Shown piece by piece: positions 52,871-61,973 of a DNA stretch of 64,000 nt; the stretch's first letter is position 1, and the number at the start of each line of letters is the position of its first letter. Below the pieces are notes generated by a model, which worked only from the letters and a program-made list of their open reading frames with translations, ran no database searches and was not told the DNA's origin. The stretch comes from Streptomyces violens (GTDB lineage: Bacteria > Actinomycetota > Actinomycetes > Streptomycetales > Streptomycetaceae), in the NCBI RefSeq assembly GCF_000717745.1, contig NZ_JOBH01000006.1, forward strand, positions 124,001-188,000. Direction: 5' to 3'. The translations under genes and the position numbers were made by a program.

Positions 52871-53780
52871 GATCGTCGGCGCCGGGCTGCTCGCCCACGT
52901 CCCCACCATCGTGCTGCCGGAGGAGACCCGGCGGGAGCTGAACGAGGGCAAGGAGATCACCCTCGTCACCGGCCTGCGGCAGCTCCGTAAGGACGTCTTC
53001 GAGACCGCCGACTACGACACCGTCGTCGTCCTGGACTCGCACTGGGCCACCACCGTCGAATTCGTCGTCTCCGCCCAGCAGCGCCGGGCCGGTCTCTTCA
53101 CCTCCGAAGAGCTGCCGCGCGGCATGTGCCGGATGCCGTACGACTACCCCGGCGACCCCGAACTCGCCGCCAACATCGCCCAGTTCGCCGACAAACACGG
53201 CACCTGGATCACCCCGATCGACGACGAGTACCTGCCGGTCTACTACGCCACGATCAACCTCTGGAAGCACCTCGGCGAGGGCCTCCCCGACAAGAAGTGG
53301 ATCTCCATCGGCGTCTGCCAGACCGGCGACATGGAGGACCATCTGCGCCTCGGCCGCGCCCTCGCCGACGGCATCGCCGCCACCGAGGGCCGCAAGGTCC
53401 TGGTGATCGCCTCCGGCGCCCTCTCGCACACCTTCTGGCCGCTGCGGCAGCTCCGCGACCACGAGGCCAGCGACCCCGTCCACATCTTCACCCCCGAGGC
53501 GCGCGCCGCCGACGAGCAGCGCATCGCCTGGTTCAAGGACGGCCGCCACGACGAGGTGCTGCGCACCATGCCGGACTTCTGGAAGTACAAGCCGGAGGCG
53601 AAGTTCTTCCACTACCTGATGCTGGCCGGCGCGCTGGGCGAGGCGGCCTGCACCGCCCGCGGGCGCCAGTACGGGGAGTACGAGAACTCCGTCGGCACCG
53701 GCCAGGTCCATCTGTGGTTCGACCGTCCCGCGGACGGCTGGACCGCGCCCCGCCCCTCCAAGGAGACCACCCATGCCTGA
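52863..53780 (+). CDS. Class III extradiol dioxygenase (HpaD-like)
   Basis: 305 residues. LigB-fold protein beginning VGAGLLAHVPTIVLP with the first iron ligand His in LAHVP and the second in VVVLDSHWATT. MPYDYPGDPELA and VIASGALSHTFWPL are typical of 3,4-dihydroxyphenylacetate 2,3-dioxygenase. It opens a catechol ring next to one hydroxyl (meta cleavage). The exact catechol is unknown. Confidence 0.85.
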   Translation: MGEIVGAGLLAHVPTIVLPEETRRELNEGKEITLVTGLRQLRKDVFETADYDTVVVLDSHWATTVEFVVSAQQRRAGLFTSEELPRGMCRMPYDYPGDPELAANIAQFADKHGTWITPIDDEYLPVYYATINLWKHLGEGLPDKKWISIGVCQTGDMEDHLRLGRALADGIAATEGRKVLVIASGALSHTFWPLRQLRDHEASDPVHIFTPEARAADEQRIAWFKDGRHDEVLRTMPDFWKYKPEAKFFHYLMLAGALGEAACTARGRQYGEYENSVGTGQVHLWFDRPADGWTAPRPSKETTHA

Positions 53781-54621
53781 GTACCGCCGTATCCTCCTCG
53801 ACGGCGCCGTCGTCGAGACCGTCCGCGAGGGCGAGGAGCTGGTGGCCGGTGACGGCCGCCGCGTCAAGATCGACGACGCCCGGCACCTGCCGCCCGTCGT
53901 CCCCTCCAAGGTCATCGCGGTCCACCTCAACCACCGCAGCCGGGTCGCTGAGTTCCAGATCAAGCTGCCCGCGACCCCCACCTACTTCCACAAGCCGACC
54001 TCCGCCCTCAACTCCCACCAGGGCGCGATCGTCCGCCCCGAGGGCTGCAAGTGGCTGAACTACGAGGGCGAGGTCGCCATCGTCATCGGGAAGACCGCGC
54101 GCAACATCTCCCAGGCCGAGGCGGGGGAGTACATCGCGGGCTACACCGTCGCCAACGACTACGGCCTGCACGACTTCCGCGACACCGACGCCGGCTCCAT
54201 GCTCCGCGTCAAGGGCTCCGACACCCTCTGCCCGCTCGGCCCCGGCCTCGTCACCGACTGGGACTTCCGCGGCAAGTACCTCCGCACCTACGTCAACGGC
54301 GAGCTCGTCCAGGACGGCTCCACCGACGAGATGGAGTGGGACATGCACTACCTCGTCGCCGACATCGCCCGCACCATCACCCTGTACCCCGGCGACGTCC
54401 TGCTCTCCGGTACGCCCGCCAACTCCCGGCCCGTACAGCCCGGCGACGTCGTCGAGGTCGAGGCCGAGGGCCTGGGCCGGCTCACCAACCACATCGTGAC
54501 CGGCCCGGCCGCGATCCGCGGCGACGTCGGCGCCCAGCCCACCGAGTCCGAGGAGGTCCGCTCCACCGCGCTCGGCGGCGACTGGGAGTTCCGCGGCATC
54601 CGCCCGCCGAAGCGGGGCTGA
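53773..54621 (+). CDS. Fumarylacetoacetate hydrolase family protein (HpaG-like)
   Basis: 282 residues, overlapping the dioxygenase stop by eight bases. The FAH fold has VIAVHLNHRSRVAEF, a metal-binding EGEVAIVIGK, and LYPGDVLLSGTPANSRPVQPGDVVEVEAEGLG (positions about 205-236). Relatives act as isomerase/decarboxylase in the homoprotocatechuate meta pathway. It is the last enzyme gene before the TetR regulator. Confidence 0.85.
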   Translation: MPEYRRILLDGAVVETVREGEELVAGDGRRVKIDDARHLPPVVPSKVIAVHLNHRSRVAEFQIKLPATPTYFHKPTSALNSHQGAIVRPEGCKWLNYEGEVAIVIGKTARNISQAEAGEYIAGYTVANDYGLHDFRDTDAGSMLRVKGSDTLCPLGPGLVTDWDFRGKYLRTYVNGELVQDGSTDEMEWDMHYLVADIARTITLYPGDVLLSGTPANSRPVQPGDVVEVEAEGLGRLTNHIVTGPAAIRGDVGAQPTESEEVRSTALGGDWEFRGIRPPKRG

Positions 54622-54676
54622 TGGACGGCTCGGCGGGCCGCCCGGGGCCGCGTGACCTGTGGATAGGCTGGCCGGC

Positions 54677-55312
54677 ATGACGGAAGCAGCCAAGCAGGCA
54701 CGCGGCCGCCGCGGCCACCGGGAGGTGGGGTACGGCGAGGGTCGCGACGCCCTGCTCAACGCGGCGGTACGGGTCGTGGCGCGGGGCGGCCTGCGCAAGC
54801 TGACCTACCGGGCGGTCGCCGAGGAGGCCGGCGTCACCCACGGCCTGGTCGTGCACCACTTCGGGTCCCGCGACGCGCTCATCGAGGAGGCGCTGGGGTA
54901 CGTCGTGCGGCAGAGCCTGAGCAGCAGCCTGCTGGAGCCGGGCACCGGCAGGCCCGAGGACTTCGCGGCCGGCGTCTCCGCGATGGTCGAGACCGGGCCC
55001 GACCTCCAGGCGTTCCAGTACGAGCTGCTGCTCGAAGCGCGCCGCCGCCCGGACCTGCTGCCCCAGGTACGCGGCCTGTACGACGCCTACTTCGACGCCT
55101 CCGCACGAGAACTCTCCCGCATGCTCCCCCACGACCCGAGCCCCGCCCTCGCCCGCCTCGTCTTCGCGGCGCTGGACGGCCTGGTATTGCACCAACTGAC
55201 CTTCGACGACGCGGCAAGCACCGGGGCAGCGCTCGACGAACTCCGTTCCTTGCTGGGGCGACTGGCGACTGCGGAAGAGGAGACGACCGCGGAAGAGGAG
55301 ACAGCACCATGA
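54677..55312 (+). CDS. TetR-family regulator of the catabolic island
   Basis: 211 residues. The helix-turn-helix is LTYRAVAEEAGVTHGLVVHHFGSRDAL, the form found in RutR/catabolic TetR proteins. The C terminus carries an 18-base tandem duplication that repeats TAEEET. Located at the end of the plus-strand operon, it is the only regulator in the island and the probable ligand-sensing repressor of both divergent operons. Confidence 0.82.
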   Translation: MTEAAKQARGRRGHREVGYGEGRDALLNAAVRVVARGGLRKLTYRAVAEEAGVTHGLVVHHFGSRDALIEEALGYVVRQSLSSSLLEPGTGRPEDFAAGVSAMVETGPDLQAFQYELLLEARRRPDLLPQVRGLYDAYFDASARELSRMLPHDPSPALARLVFAALDGLVLHQLTFDDAASTGAALDELRSLLGRLATAEEETTAEEETAP

Positions 55313-55367
55313 ACGACCACCCACCCCACCGGCGGGCTTGCAACTCCTTTGGGTGAAGCCGTGATCG

Positions 55368-55396
55368 GGGATCTCCACGGGGCGGGCGGAGATCCC
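55368..55396. terminator. Hairpin between TetR and 5'-nucleotidase genes
   Basis: GGGATCTCC pairs with GGAGATCCC across an 11-base loop. It ends 13 bases before the nucleotidase ATG, so it can terminate the upstream operon. TAATCT at 55397-55402 next to it could be a -10 for a near-leaderless nucleotidase transcript. Confidence 0.55.
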
Positions 55397-55409
55397 TAAT
55401 CTCGTCAAT

Positions 55410-57215
55410 ATGTCGATTTATTCGGACCGTTCGGCCCGGGCGCGGCGCAATCCGCTCGTCCTGGGCCTGGTCGCCCTTCTGGCCATCTCCCTCGCCGCCG
55501 CCGCGGGCGGACCCGCCGCTTCCGCACCGGGAGAGCGCGCTCCCGCCGACGGCACCGTGCCCGTTCAGTTCCTCGCGCTCAACGACCTGCACGGCAACCT
55601 CGAACCGGTCGACGGCCCCGCCGGCGCCGTCACCCGGCGTACGGAGACCGGCGACCTGGAGCAGTCCCAGGCCGGCGGCGTGGCCCAGCTGGCGACCCTG
55701 GTGAAGCGGGCCAAGGAGGGGCAGCCGAACAGCCTGACCGTCGGGGCCGGTGACATCATCGGCGGCAGCCCGCTGCTGTCGGCGAACTTCCACGACGAGC
55801 CGACCGTGGACGCCATGGAGCAGCTCGGCCTCGACGTCGCCTCCGTGGGCAACCACGAGTTCGACGAGGGGCCCGACGAACTGCTGCGCATCGTCAAGGG
55901 CGGCTGCCACCCTGAGGACGGCTGCGCGGTGCCGGCGAAGCCGTACGACGGGACCGCCTTCCCGTACCTCGCCGCCAACGTCACCCGCAAGGGCAGCGAG
56001 AAGCCGCTGCTGCCCCCGTACTGGATCAAGACGCTGCCCGGGGGCGAGCGCATCGGCTTCATCGGCCTGATCACCCGGCACGCGCCGGACTCGATCTCCG
56101 CGTCCCGGATCAAGGACGTGGAGTTCCACGACGAGACGGCGACCATCGCCCGCTACGCGCACGAACTGGACCGGCTCGGCGTCAAGGCCCAGGCCGTCCT
56201 CATCCACGAGGGCGGCGCGCACAACGGCGTCAAGCCGTACAACGAGGACTGCGACGCACAGGGACCGGCCGCCGGGCTGCAGGAGCCGATCAAGGACATC
56301 GCCCGGAAGGCCGCGCCCGAGGTCGACCTCATCATCAGCGGTCACTCCCACGAGCCGTACGTGTGCAGCGTCCCCGACCCCGCGGGGCGGCCGCGCATCG
56401 TGACGCAGGCGGCCTCCTTCGGCCGCACCTTCACCGACGTACGCTTCGGCCTCGACCCGCGGACGAAGGACGTGGACCGCGACTCCGTCCACGCCGTCAA
56501 CCGGCCCGTGGACACCGCCACGCCCCAGGACCCCGACATGGCCCGGCTCATCGCCACGTGGCGGGAGCGCTCCGCCGACCTGGAGAACAAGCCGGTCGGC
56601 TACATCACGGGCGACCTGCCGGGCCGCGGTTCCACGGCTCCCGAGCGCCCGCTCGGCGACGTGATCGCCGACGCGCAGGCCGAGGCCACCCGCGGCGACC
56701 GCGCGCAGCTCGCCCTCGTACAGCCCGGCGCGATCCGTGCCGACATCACGTACAAGGCGGCGGGGAAGGAGGGGGACGGCGTGGTGACCTACGCCGAGGC
56801 GTTCCGCGCCGCGCCGTTCGAGACCCCGCTGGTGACCATGACCCTCACCGGCAAGCAGCTCGTCACCGCACTGCGGCAGGGCTTCTCCGGCGGCAACGAG
56901 ACGTCCCCGCGCTTCCTCCAGCCGTCCGCCGCCCTGCGCTACTCGGTGGACCTGAGCCGCAGCGGCGCCGACCGGCTCCTCGCCGACAGCGTCCGCGTCG
57001 CCGGGCAGCCCGTGCGCGACGGCGACAACTACCGCGTCACGGTCAATGAGTTCCTCTCCGACGGCGGCGACGGCTTCCGCGTCCTGAAGGACGGCACCGA
57101 CCGAGACAGCGGCACGACCGACACCGCCTCCCTCGTCGACCACCTGCTGAACCACAGCTCGCCCGAGCACCCGCTCGACCCGCCCAAGGCGGAACGGATC
57201 ACGGTACGGGACTGA
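55410..57215 (+). CDS. Secreted 5'-nucleotidase/metallophosphatase
   Basis: 601 residues. A signal peptide ends near ASAPGERAPA (about residue 45). Metal motifs: NDLHGNLE, GNHEFDEGPDE and SGHSHEPYV; the C-terminal 5'-nucleotidase substrate domain holds VQPGAIRADI and TVNEFLSDGGDGF. It removes phosphate from extracellular nucleotides, so it feeds phosphate and nucleoside uptake. No ribosome site precedes the ATG. Confidence 0.9.
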   Translation: MSIYSDRSARARRNPLVLGLVALLAISLAAAAGGPAASAPGERAPADGTVPVQFLALNDLHGNLEPVDGPAGAVTRRTETGDLEQSQAGGVAQLATLVKRAKEGQPNSLTVGAGDIIGGSPLLSANFHDEPTVDAMEQLGLDVASVGNHEFDEGPDELLRIVKGGCHPEDGCAVPAKPYDGTAFPYLAANVTRKGSEKPLLPPYWIKTLPGGERIGFIGLITRHAPDSISASRIKDVEFHDETATIARYAHELDRLGVKAQAVLIHEGGAHNGVKPYNEDCDAQGPAAGLQEPIKDIARKAAPEVDLIISGHSHEPYVCSVPDPAGRPRIVTQAASFGRTFTDVRFGLDPRTKDVDRDSVHAVNRPVDTATPQDPDMARLIATWRERSADLENKPVGYITGDLPGRGSTAPERPLGDVIADAQAEATRGDRAQLALVQPGAIRADITYKAAGKEGDGVVTYAEAFRAAPFETPLVTMTLTGKQLVTALRQGFSGGNETSPRFLQPSAALRYSVDLSRSGADRLLADSVRVAGQPVRDGDNYRVTVNEFLSDGGDGFRVLKDGTDRDSGTTDTASLVDHLLNHSSPEHPLDPPKAERITVRD

Positions 57216-57231
57216 GAGCCGCGCCCGGGAC

Positions 57232-57267
57232 GGGGAACGCGGGCCCGGTCACGTGCCCGCGTTCCCC
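57232..57267. terminator. Bidirectional terminator hairpin
   Basis: Perfect 13-bp stem (57232-57244 with 57255-57267). The stop codon of the minus-strand blaB-like gene lies in the loop and the nucleotidase stop is 17 bases before it. Confidence 0.8.
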
Positions 57268-58163
57268 CGCAGCTCCTCCACCGCGGTACGGGCCGCCGCG
57301 CCGATCACCGCGTCGGCCCGGGGCAACACGCTGTCGGCGCGCGCCGCTTGGGTGAAGACCACGGCGGTGTATGTACTGCCGTCGGGCAGTTCGACCACCC
57401 CCGCCTCGTGCCGCATCGAGCCGAACGTGCCCGTCTTGCCCGACACGGTCACGTCGTCGTACGGGAAACCGGACGCCAGCCGGTGGCGCCACGGCTGGCG
57501 GCCCATGACCTCGCGCATGAACGCGCAGCGCTCGGGGGATGCGGCTCGCCCGGTCCAGATCGCCCGCAGCAGCCGCGCCATGTCGGCGGGTGTGGAGGCG
57601 GCCTTCGACAAGGGGTTGTAGACGACCTCGGGCACGGTGTCGTCGTTGCTGGTCAGCCGCGCCATCGCGGCCGGCAGCGAGTCCGTGCCGGTCTCCGTGA
57701 GCAGCCGGTCCCAGGTGCCCGCGACGCCGCCGTGGATACGGGTGTCCGGCATATCGAGGTCGCGGCAGACCTCGTCGACCGCTGCGGTGCCGACCGTGCG
57801 GAGCAGCGCGTCGGCCGCCGTGTTGTCGGAGACGCTCATCATCATGACCACCAGGTCGCGCAGCGACATCGTGACGGCGTCCCGCAGGATCGAGATGCCG
57901 GTGGGACCGGCGACCCGGTCCGGCGGCTCCAGGGTCAGCCGCTCGCGCGGGTCGAGCTCTCCGGCGTCCGCCAGCCGGCAGAAGGCCACCATCAGCGGCA
58001 CCTTGTAGACGGACCCCATGGGCACCGCCTCGTCCGGGTCGATGGTCACCTGCGCGGAGGGCCGGTCCAGCTCCGCCACATGCAGCCAGCCGCGCACGCC
58101 CGCGTCGGCGAACATCTCGCGGATCGTGCGCTCCACGCCGCTTCCCCGCCTCGTCCCGCTCAT
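57249..58163 (-). CDS. blaB: Penicillin-recognising serine hydrolase, BlaB-like
   Basis: 304 residues from ATG 58163. SxxK is S51-V-Y-K54, the SDN motif is SVSDNTAA and the KTG motif is SGKTGTFGS. No signal peptide is visible. It overlaps the LysR stop (ATGA). In S. cacaoi the same order, a LysR gene (blaA) and then blaB divergent from the beta-lactamase blaL, controls penicillin induction, and BlaB is a penicillin-fold protein rather than the resistance enzyme. The name is given by this synteny. Confidence 0.78.
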   Translation of the reverse strand: MSGTRRGSGVERTIREMFADAGVRGWLHVAELDRPSAQVTIDPDEAVPMGSVYKVPLMVAFCRLADAGELDPRERLTLEPPDRVAGPTGISILRDAVTMSLRDLVVMMMSVSDNTAADALLRTVGTAAVDEVCRDLDMPDTRIHGGVAGTWDRLLTETGTDSLPAAMARLTSNDDTVPEVVYNPLSKAASTPADMARLLRAIWTGRAASPERCAFMREVMGRQPWRHRLASGFPYDDVTVSGKTGTFGSMRHEAGVVELPDGSTYTAVVFTQAARADSVLPRADAVIGAAARTAVEELRGNAGT

Positions 58164-59026
58164 GTCGCCGCCTGCCGTTCGAGGGTGTCCACCAGCAGTT
58201 GGGCGGTGTCCGCGGTGTCCGCCGCTTCCGGCCGCCGCGGGTCCCACACCACCCGCAGCCGCAGCGGCAGCGCCGGATCGGTCGCCGGTCTGCGCTCCAC
58301 GCCGTCGGCGGTCAGCGTCGCGTCGGCGGTGACCAGTACCGCCTGTCCCGCCGCGACGAGCGCGAGCCCGGCGCGCTCGTCGGACACCACGACGGTCTCC
58401 ACCCGCCGCCCGCGGCTGGCCAGTGTGTCGACGAACAGGTCGTGGGCCGCGGGCGCCTCCTCGCGGGGCCGCACGGCGACGGGCAGCCCACCGGCCGGGG
58501 CCCGGCCGTGCGGGGCGGCGGGGGAGAGCACCCAGCTCGGGAACAGCACCACCCGCCCGGCCGCCAGGCCGTGCAGCACCGCCGGATGCCGGATCACGGC
58601 GAGGTCGAGCCGGCCCGCCGCGACGTCGGAGAGCAGCGTGGCGGTCGGTGCCGTCAGCACGCTTATGCGGTTCTGTTCCCCCGCGCGTACCGGCGCCGCC
58701 GCCACGGCCGCCGCGAGGCCCGCCGGTACCTCCGGCGCCAGGCCGAGCCGGAGCCTGCGGCCGTCGGCGTGCTCCCGGGCGCCGATCTCCCGCAGCTCCC
58801 CGAGCGCGGCGAGCGCCCTGCGCGCGTGCGGCAGCAGCAGCGCCCCCTCGTCGGTCAGGACGACGCCCCGGGTGCGGTCGAACAGCCGCACCCCGAGCAG
58901 CGCCTCCAGCCGCCGCAGCCCCTGCGACAGGGGCGGCTGGGTGATCCCCACCCGCTGCGCTGCGGCCCCGAAGTGCTCCTCCTCCGCCAGCGCCACGAAG
59001 ATTTCCAAGTGCCGTTCCGTCAGCAT
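58160..59026 (-). CDS. blaA: LysR-family activator, BlaA-like
   Basis: 288 residues from ATG 59026 (AGGAG upstream). The N-terminal helix-turn-helix is EHFGAAAQRVGITQPPLSQGLRRLEALLG. It is divergent from the class A beta-lactamase over 96 bases, with a dyad between, and coupled to the BlaB-like gene. This matches the AmpR-like control of blaL by BlaA in S. cacaoi. Confidence 0.85.
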   Translation of the reverse strand: MLTERHLEIFVALAEEEHFGAAAQRVGITQPPLSQGLRRLEALLGVRLFDRTRGVVLTDEGALLLPHARRALAALGELREIGAREHADGRRLRLGLAPEVPAGLAAAVAAAPVRAGEQNRISVLTAPTATLLSDVAAGRLDLAVIRHPAVLHGLAAGRVVLFPSWVLSPAAPHGRAPAGGLPVAVRPREEAPAAHDLFVDTLASRGRRVETVVVSDERAGLALVAAGQAVLVTADATLTADGVERRPATDPALPLRLRVVWDPRRPEAADTADTAQLLVDTLERQAAT

Positions 59027-59072
59027 TCCACTCCTGTGGCGTGCGGCGATATCTCCTGCGAATCGATCAAGA

Positions 59073-59090
59073 GTCGAGAGCATATTCGAC
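59073..59090. promoter_or_regulatory. Dyad between blaA-like and blaL-like genes
   Basis: GTCGA-N8-TCGAC, a perfect five-base dyad in an AT-richer segment centred 41 bases before the beta-lactamase ATG. A related half-site ATCGATCAAGAGTCGA overlaps it upstream. Likely LysR (BlaA) binding site. Confidence 0.55.
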
Positions 59091-59122
59091 ATGGCAGCGA
59101 GAGCCGCGTTTCACTCTGGGCC

Positions 59123-60037
59123 ATGACACAAGTACGTCCTTCCCGACGCACGGTTCTGGCCCTCGGCGCGGGCACCGCGCTGGCCGCCACGCTCCCCGCG
59201 TGCGGCACGGCAACCGCCGAAGTACCGCACGGCAAGGGACTCTCCGGGCAGCTGAAGCGACTCGAGCGGGAGCATGCCGCGCGGCTGGGGGTGTTCGCCC
59301 GCGACCTGGCCACCGGCCGCACGGTGCGGTACCGCGCGGACGAGCGCTTCCCGATGTGCTCGGTGTTCAAGGGCCTCGCCGCCGCTGCCGTTCTGCGCGA
59401 CCTCGACCACGACGGCGAGTTCCTGGCCAAGCGCATCCACTACACCAAGAAGTACGTCACGGACGCCGGCTACGCCCCGATCAGCAGCGAGCCCCGGAAC
59501 GTCGCCCACGGCATGACCGTCACCGAACTGTGCGCCGCGGCCGTCAGCCACAGCGACAACGGCGCCGCCAACCTCCTCCTCCGCGAGCTGGGCGGCCCCA
59601 CGGCCATCACCCGCTTCTGCCGCTCGCTCGGGGACGACGAGACCCGGCTCGACCGGTGGGAACCCCAGCTGAACTCGGCGGAACCGTGGCGCACGACCGA
59701 TACGACCACGCCCCGCGCCATCGGCACGACCTACGGCCGCCTCGTCGTCGGCCGCGCCCTCGCCGCCGAGGACCGGAAGCGGCTGAAGGACTGGCTGATC
59801 GCGAACACGACCAACACCAAGCGCTTCCGCGCCGGCCTGCCCGACGGCTGGATCACGGCGGACAAGACCGGCGGCGGAAGCGAGTACGGCGTCGCCAACG
59901 ACGTGGGCGTCGCCTGGCCCCCCGGCCGTTCCCCGGTCCTGCTCTCCGTCCTGACCACCACGCACGCGCCCGAAGGCCCCTCGGACGACGCGCTGGTCGC
60001 GAAGGCCGCCGAACTGGTGGCGGCAGCGCTGGTCTGA
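59123..60037 (+). CDS. blaL: Class A beta-lactamase, BlaL-like
   Basis: 304 residues. A twin-arginine-type signal SRRTVLALGAG leads to LPAC (C27), so it may be exported by Tat and lipid-anchored. Active-site motifs are complete: S80-V-F-K83, SHSDN, the Glu of RWEPQLN (omega loop) and DKTGGGSEYG. It hydrolyses penicillins outside the cell. Divergent LysR and BlaB-like genes give an inducible bla locus. Confidence 0.92.
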   Translation: MTQVRPSRRTVLALGAGTALAATLPACGTATAEVPHGKGLSGQLKRLEREHAARLGVFARDLATGRTVRYRADERFPMCSVFKGLAAAAVLRDLDHDGEFLAKRIHYTKKYVTDAGYAPISSEPRNVAHGMTVTELCAAAVSHSDNGAANLLLRELGGPTAITRFCRSLGDDETRLDRWEPQLNSAEPWRTTDTTTPRAIGTTYGRLVVGRALAAEDRKRLKDWLIANTTNTKRFRAGLPDGWITADKTGGGSEYGVANDVGVAWPPGRSPVLLSVLTTTHAPEGPSDDALVAKAAELVAAALV

Positions 60038-60091
60038 GCCACGGCCGGGGATTCCGTATGCTGGCCGCCGCGCTCGCCGAGGAGGGAGACC

Positions 60092-61369
60092 ATGGAGAAG
60101 CCGACGGCCGAAAGCGGTGCCCCGCCCGCACTGCAGCGACGCCTGGGCACGACCGATGCCGTGCTGATCGGCCTCGGGGCGATGCTCGGCGCCGGCATCT
60201 TCGCCACCCTGGCCCCCGCGGCCGCCGCTGCCGGTTCCGGGCTGCTGCTCGGCCTGGCGCTGGCCGCGGTGGTGGCGTACTGCAACGCGACCTCCTCGGC
60301 GCGGCTGGCCGCCCGCTATCCGGCCTCCGGCGGCACGTATGTGTACGGCCGCGAACGGCTCGGCGACTTCTGGGGCTACCTCGCCGGCTGGGGCTTCGTG
60401 GTCGGCAAGACCGCCTCCTGCGCCGCCATGGCCCTCACCGCGGGCGCGTACCTCTGGCCGGAGCACGCGCACGCGGTCGCGGTCGCCGCGGTGGTGGCAC
60501 TGACCGCCGTGAACTACGCCGGGGTGCAGAAGTCGGCCCGGCTCACCCGCGCGGTGGTCGCCGTCGTCCTGGCGGTGCTCGCCGCCGTGGTTTCCGCGGT
60601 GTTCGCCTCCGGCGAGGCGGACGCCGCCCGGCCGGCGCTCGGCGCCGACCTCACCGCCGGCGGGGTGCTCCAGGCGGCGGGCCTGCTGTTCTTCGCCTTC
60701 GCCGGGTACGCGCGCATCGCCACGCTCGGCGAGGAGGTCCGCGAGCCCGAGCGGACCATCCCCCGGGCCGTCCCGGTCGCGCTCGGGATCACGCTCGTGG
60801 TCTACGCCCTGGTCGCCGTCGCCGTCCTCATGGTGCTCGGCCCGGAGCGGCTGGCCGGTGCCGCGGCGCCCTTGTCGGACGCCGCGCGGGCCGCCGGCGC
60901 CGACTGGCTCGCGCCGGTGGTCCGCGTCGGCGCGGCGGTGGCCGCGCTCGGCTCGCTGCTGGCGCTGATCCTCGGAGTGTCGCGTACCACCCTGGCCATG
61001 GCCCGGGACCGCCATCTGCCGCACGCCCTGGCCGCCGTCCACCCGCGGTTCAAGGTGCCGCACCGCGCCGAACTCGCGGTCGGCGCGGTGGTGGCGGTCC
61101 TCGCCGCGACGGCCGACCTGCGCGGTGCGATCGGCTTCTCCTCCTTCGCGGTACTGGCGTACTACGCCGTGGCCAACGCCGCGGCGTGGACCCTCACCGC
61201 CGCCGAGGGACGGCCGCCGCGCGTCGTCCCGGCGGTCGGCCTCGCCGGCTGCCTGGCCCTGGCCTTCGCCCTGCCGGTGACCTCAGTCCTGGCGGGCACG
61301 GCGGTACTGGCCGCAGGCGCGGCCGTGTACGGCATCCGCCGCGCGACCGCCGGCCGCCGCGCGCCCTAG
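60092..61369 (+). CDS. APC-family amino acid permease
   Basis: 425 residues, about 12 membrane helices. IGLGAMLGAGIFATLAPAAAAAG is the first-helix substrate motif and LFFAFAGYARIATLGEEVREPER is the second family signature (cationic amino-acid transporter type). GGAGGGAG precedes ATG 60092. Stand-alone gene; substrate unknown. Confidence 0.85.
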   Translation: MEKPTAESGAPPALQRRLGTTDAVLIGLGAMLGAGIFATLAPAAAAAGSGLLLGLALAAVVAYCNATSSARLAARYPASGGTYVYGRERLGDFWGYLAGWGFVVGKTASCAAMALTAGAYLWPEHAHAVAVAAVVALTAVNYAGVQKSARLTRAVVAVVLAVLAAVVSAVFASGEADAARPALGADLTAGGVLQAAGLLFFAFAGYARIATLGEEVREPERTIPRAVPVALGITLVVYALVAVAVLMVLGPERLAGAAAPLSDAARAAGADWLAPVVRVGAAVAALGSLLALILGVSRTTLAMARDRHLPHALAAVHPRFKVPHRAELAVGAVVAVLAATADLRGAIGFSSFAVLAYYAVANAAAWTLTAAEGRPPRVVPAVGLAGCLALAFALPVTSVLAGTAVLAAGAAVYGIRRATAGRRAP

Positions 61370-61386
61370 CGGGCGACTTCGGCCCG

Positions 61387-61854
61387 TTACGGCGCGCGCA
61401 ACGGCCCGGAGACGAGCGGTGCCACGGGGAACTCCGTCCGCTCGTCTCCGGGCGGCACCATGCTGATGGTGCGCTCCAGCCACGCCGAGACCGGCAGAGC
61501 CGGTGCGTACAGCACGGTGAGGCCGTCCGGCGCGGTGAGGGACAGGCAGACGATGGCGCGGTCCTCATCGGTACGGGACGGCCAGATCCGCACGTCGCCT
61601 GCCCCGCTGGGGCGGAAGAGGCCGTCGATGAGAAGGCTGCGGGCAAAGGTCCAGTCGACGGGGCGGGGAGTGTCGATGTGGAAGGAGAAGCGGACCGCGA
61701 ACGGGTCGCGCGCGAGGTAGAGCAGCCGGGCGGGGACCGCCATCGGGGAGCGGACCACGCACCGGGGCGCGAGGAGAAGTTCGAATTCCAGCTCGCGTTC
61801 CACCGAGCGGCGATCTTCCGCGTCACGCCGTACAGCGGGGGCGTGCTCAAGCAT
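61387..61854 (-). CDS. SsgA-like sporulation/cell-division protein
   Basis: 155 residues, slightly longer than SsgA. The family core is visible: ELEFELLLAPRCVVRSPMAVPARLLYLARDPFAVRFSFH (positions about 21-59), DWTFARSLLIDGL and the C-terminal AWLERTISMVPPGDE. SALPs control septum placement and spore-wall steps and occur only in morphologically complex actinobacteria. GAGGAG upstream of ATG 61854. The exact paralogue cannot be assigned. Confidence 0.85.
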   Translation of the reverse strand: MLEHAPAVRRDAEDRRSVERELEFELLLAPRCVVRSPMAVPARLLYLARDPFAVRFSFHIDTPRPVDWTFARSLLIDGLFRPSGAGDVRIWPSRTDEDRAIVCLSLTAPDGLTVLYAPALPVSAWLERTISMVPPGDERTEFPVAPLVSGPLRAP

Positions 61855-61943
61855 GTCAAGGGCTCCTCACCCGTGAGAGCGATGTTCGGTCAGCTACTCA
61901 ACCCGCCCTCGCCCGGGGTGCATAGCCTCCTCTTGTCGGGAAG

Positions 61944-61959
61944 CCGCTTAGACCGCTTA
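61944..61959 (+). repeat. Short direct repeat before the regulator gene
   Basis: CCGCTTA twice with a two-base spacer (61944-61950 and 61953-61959), 15 bases before the regulator ATG. It may be a binding site or part of a -10 region. Confidence 0.35.
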
Positions 61960-61973
61960 AACCCCTCGGAGAC

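Noticed and set aside
55313..55360. 15-codon ORF overlapping the TetR stop
   Set aside because: Too short, no family, and placed in a terminator region.
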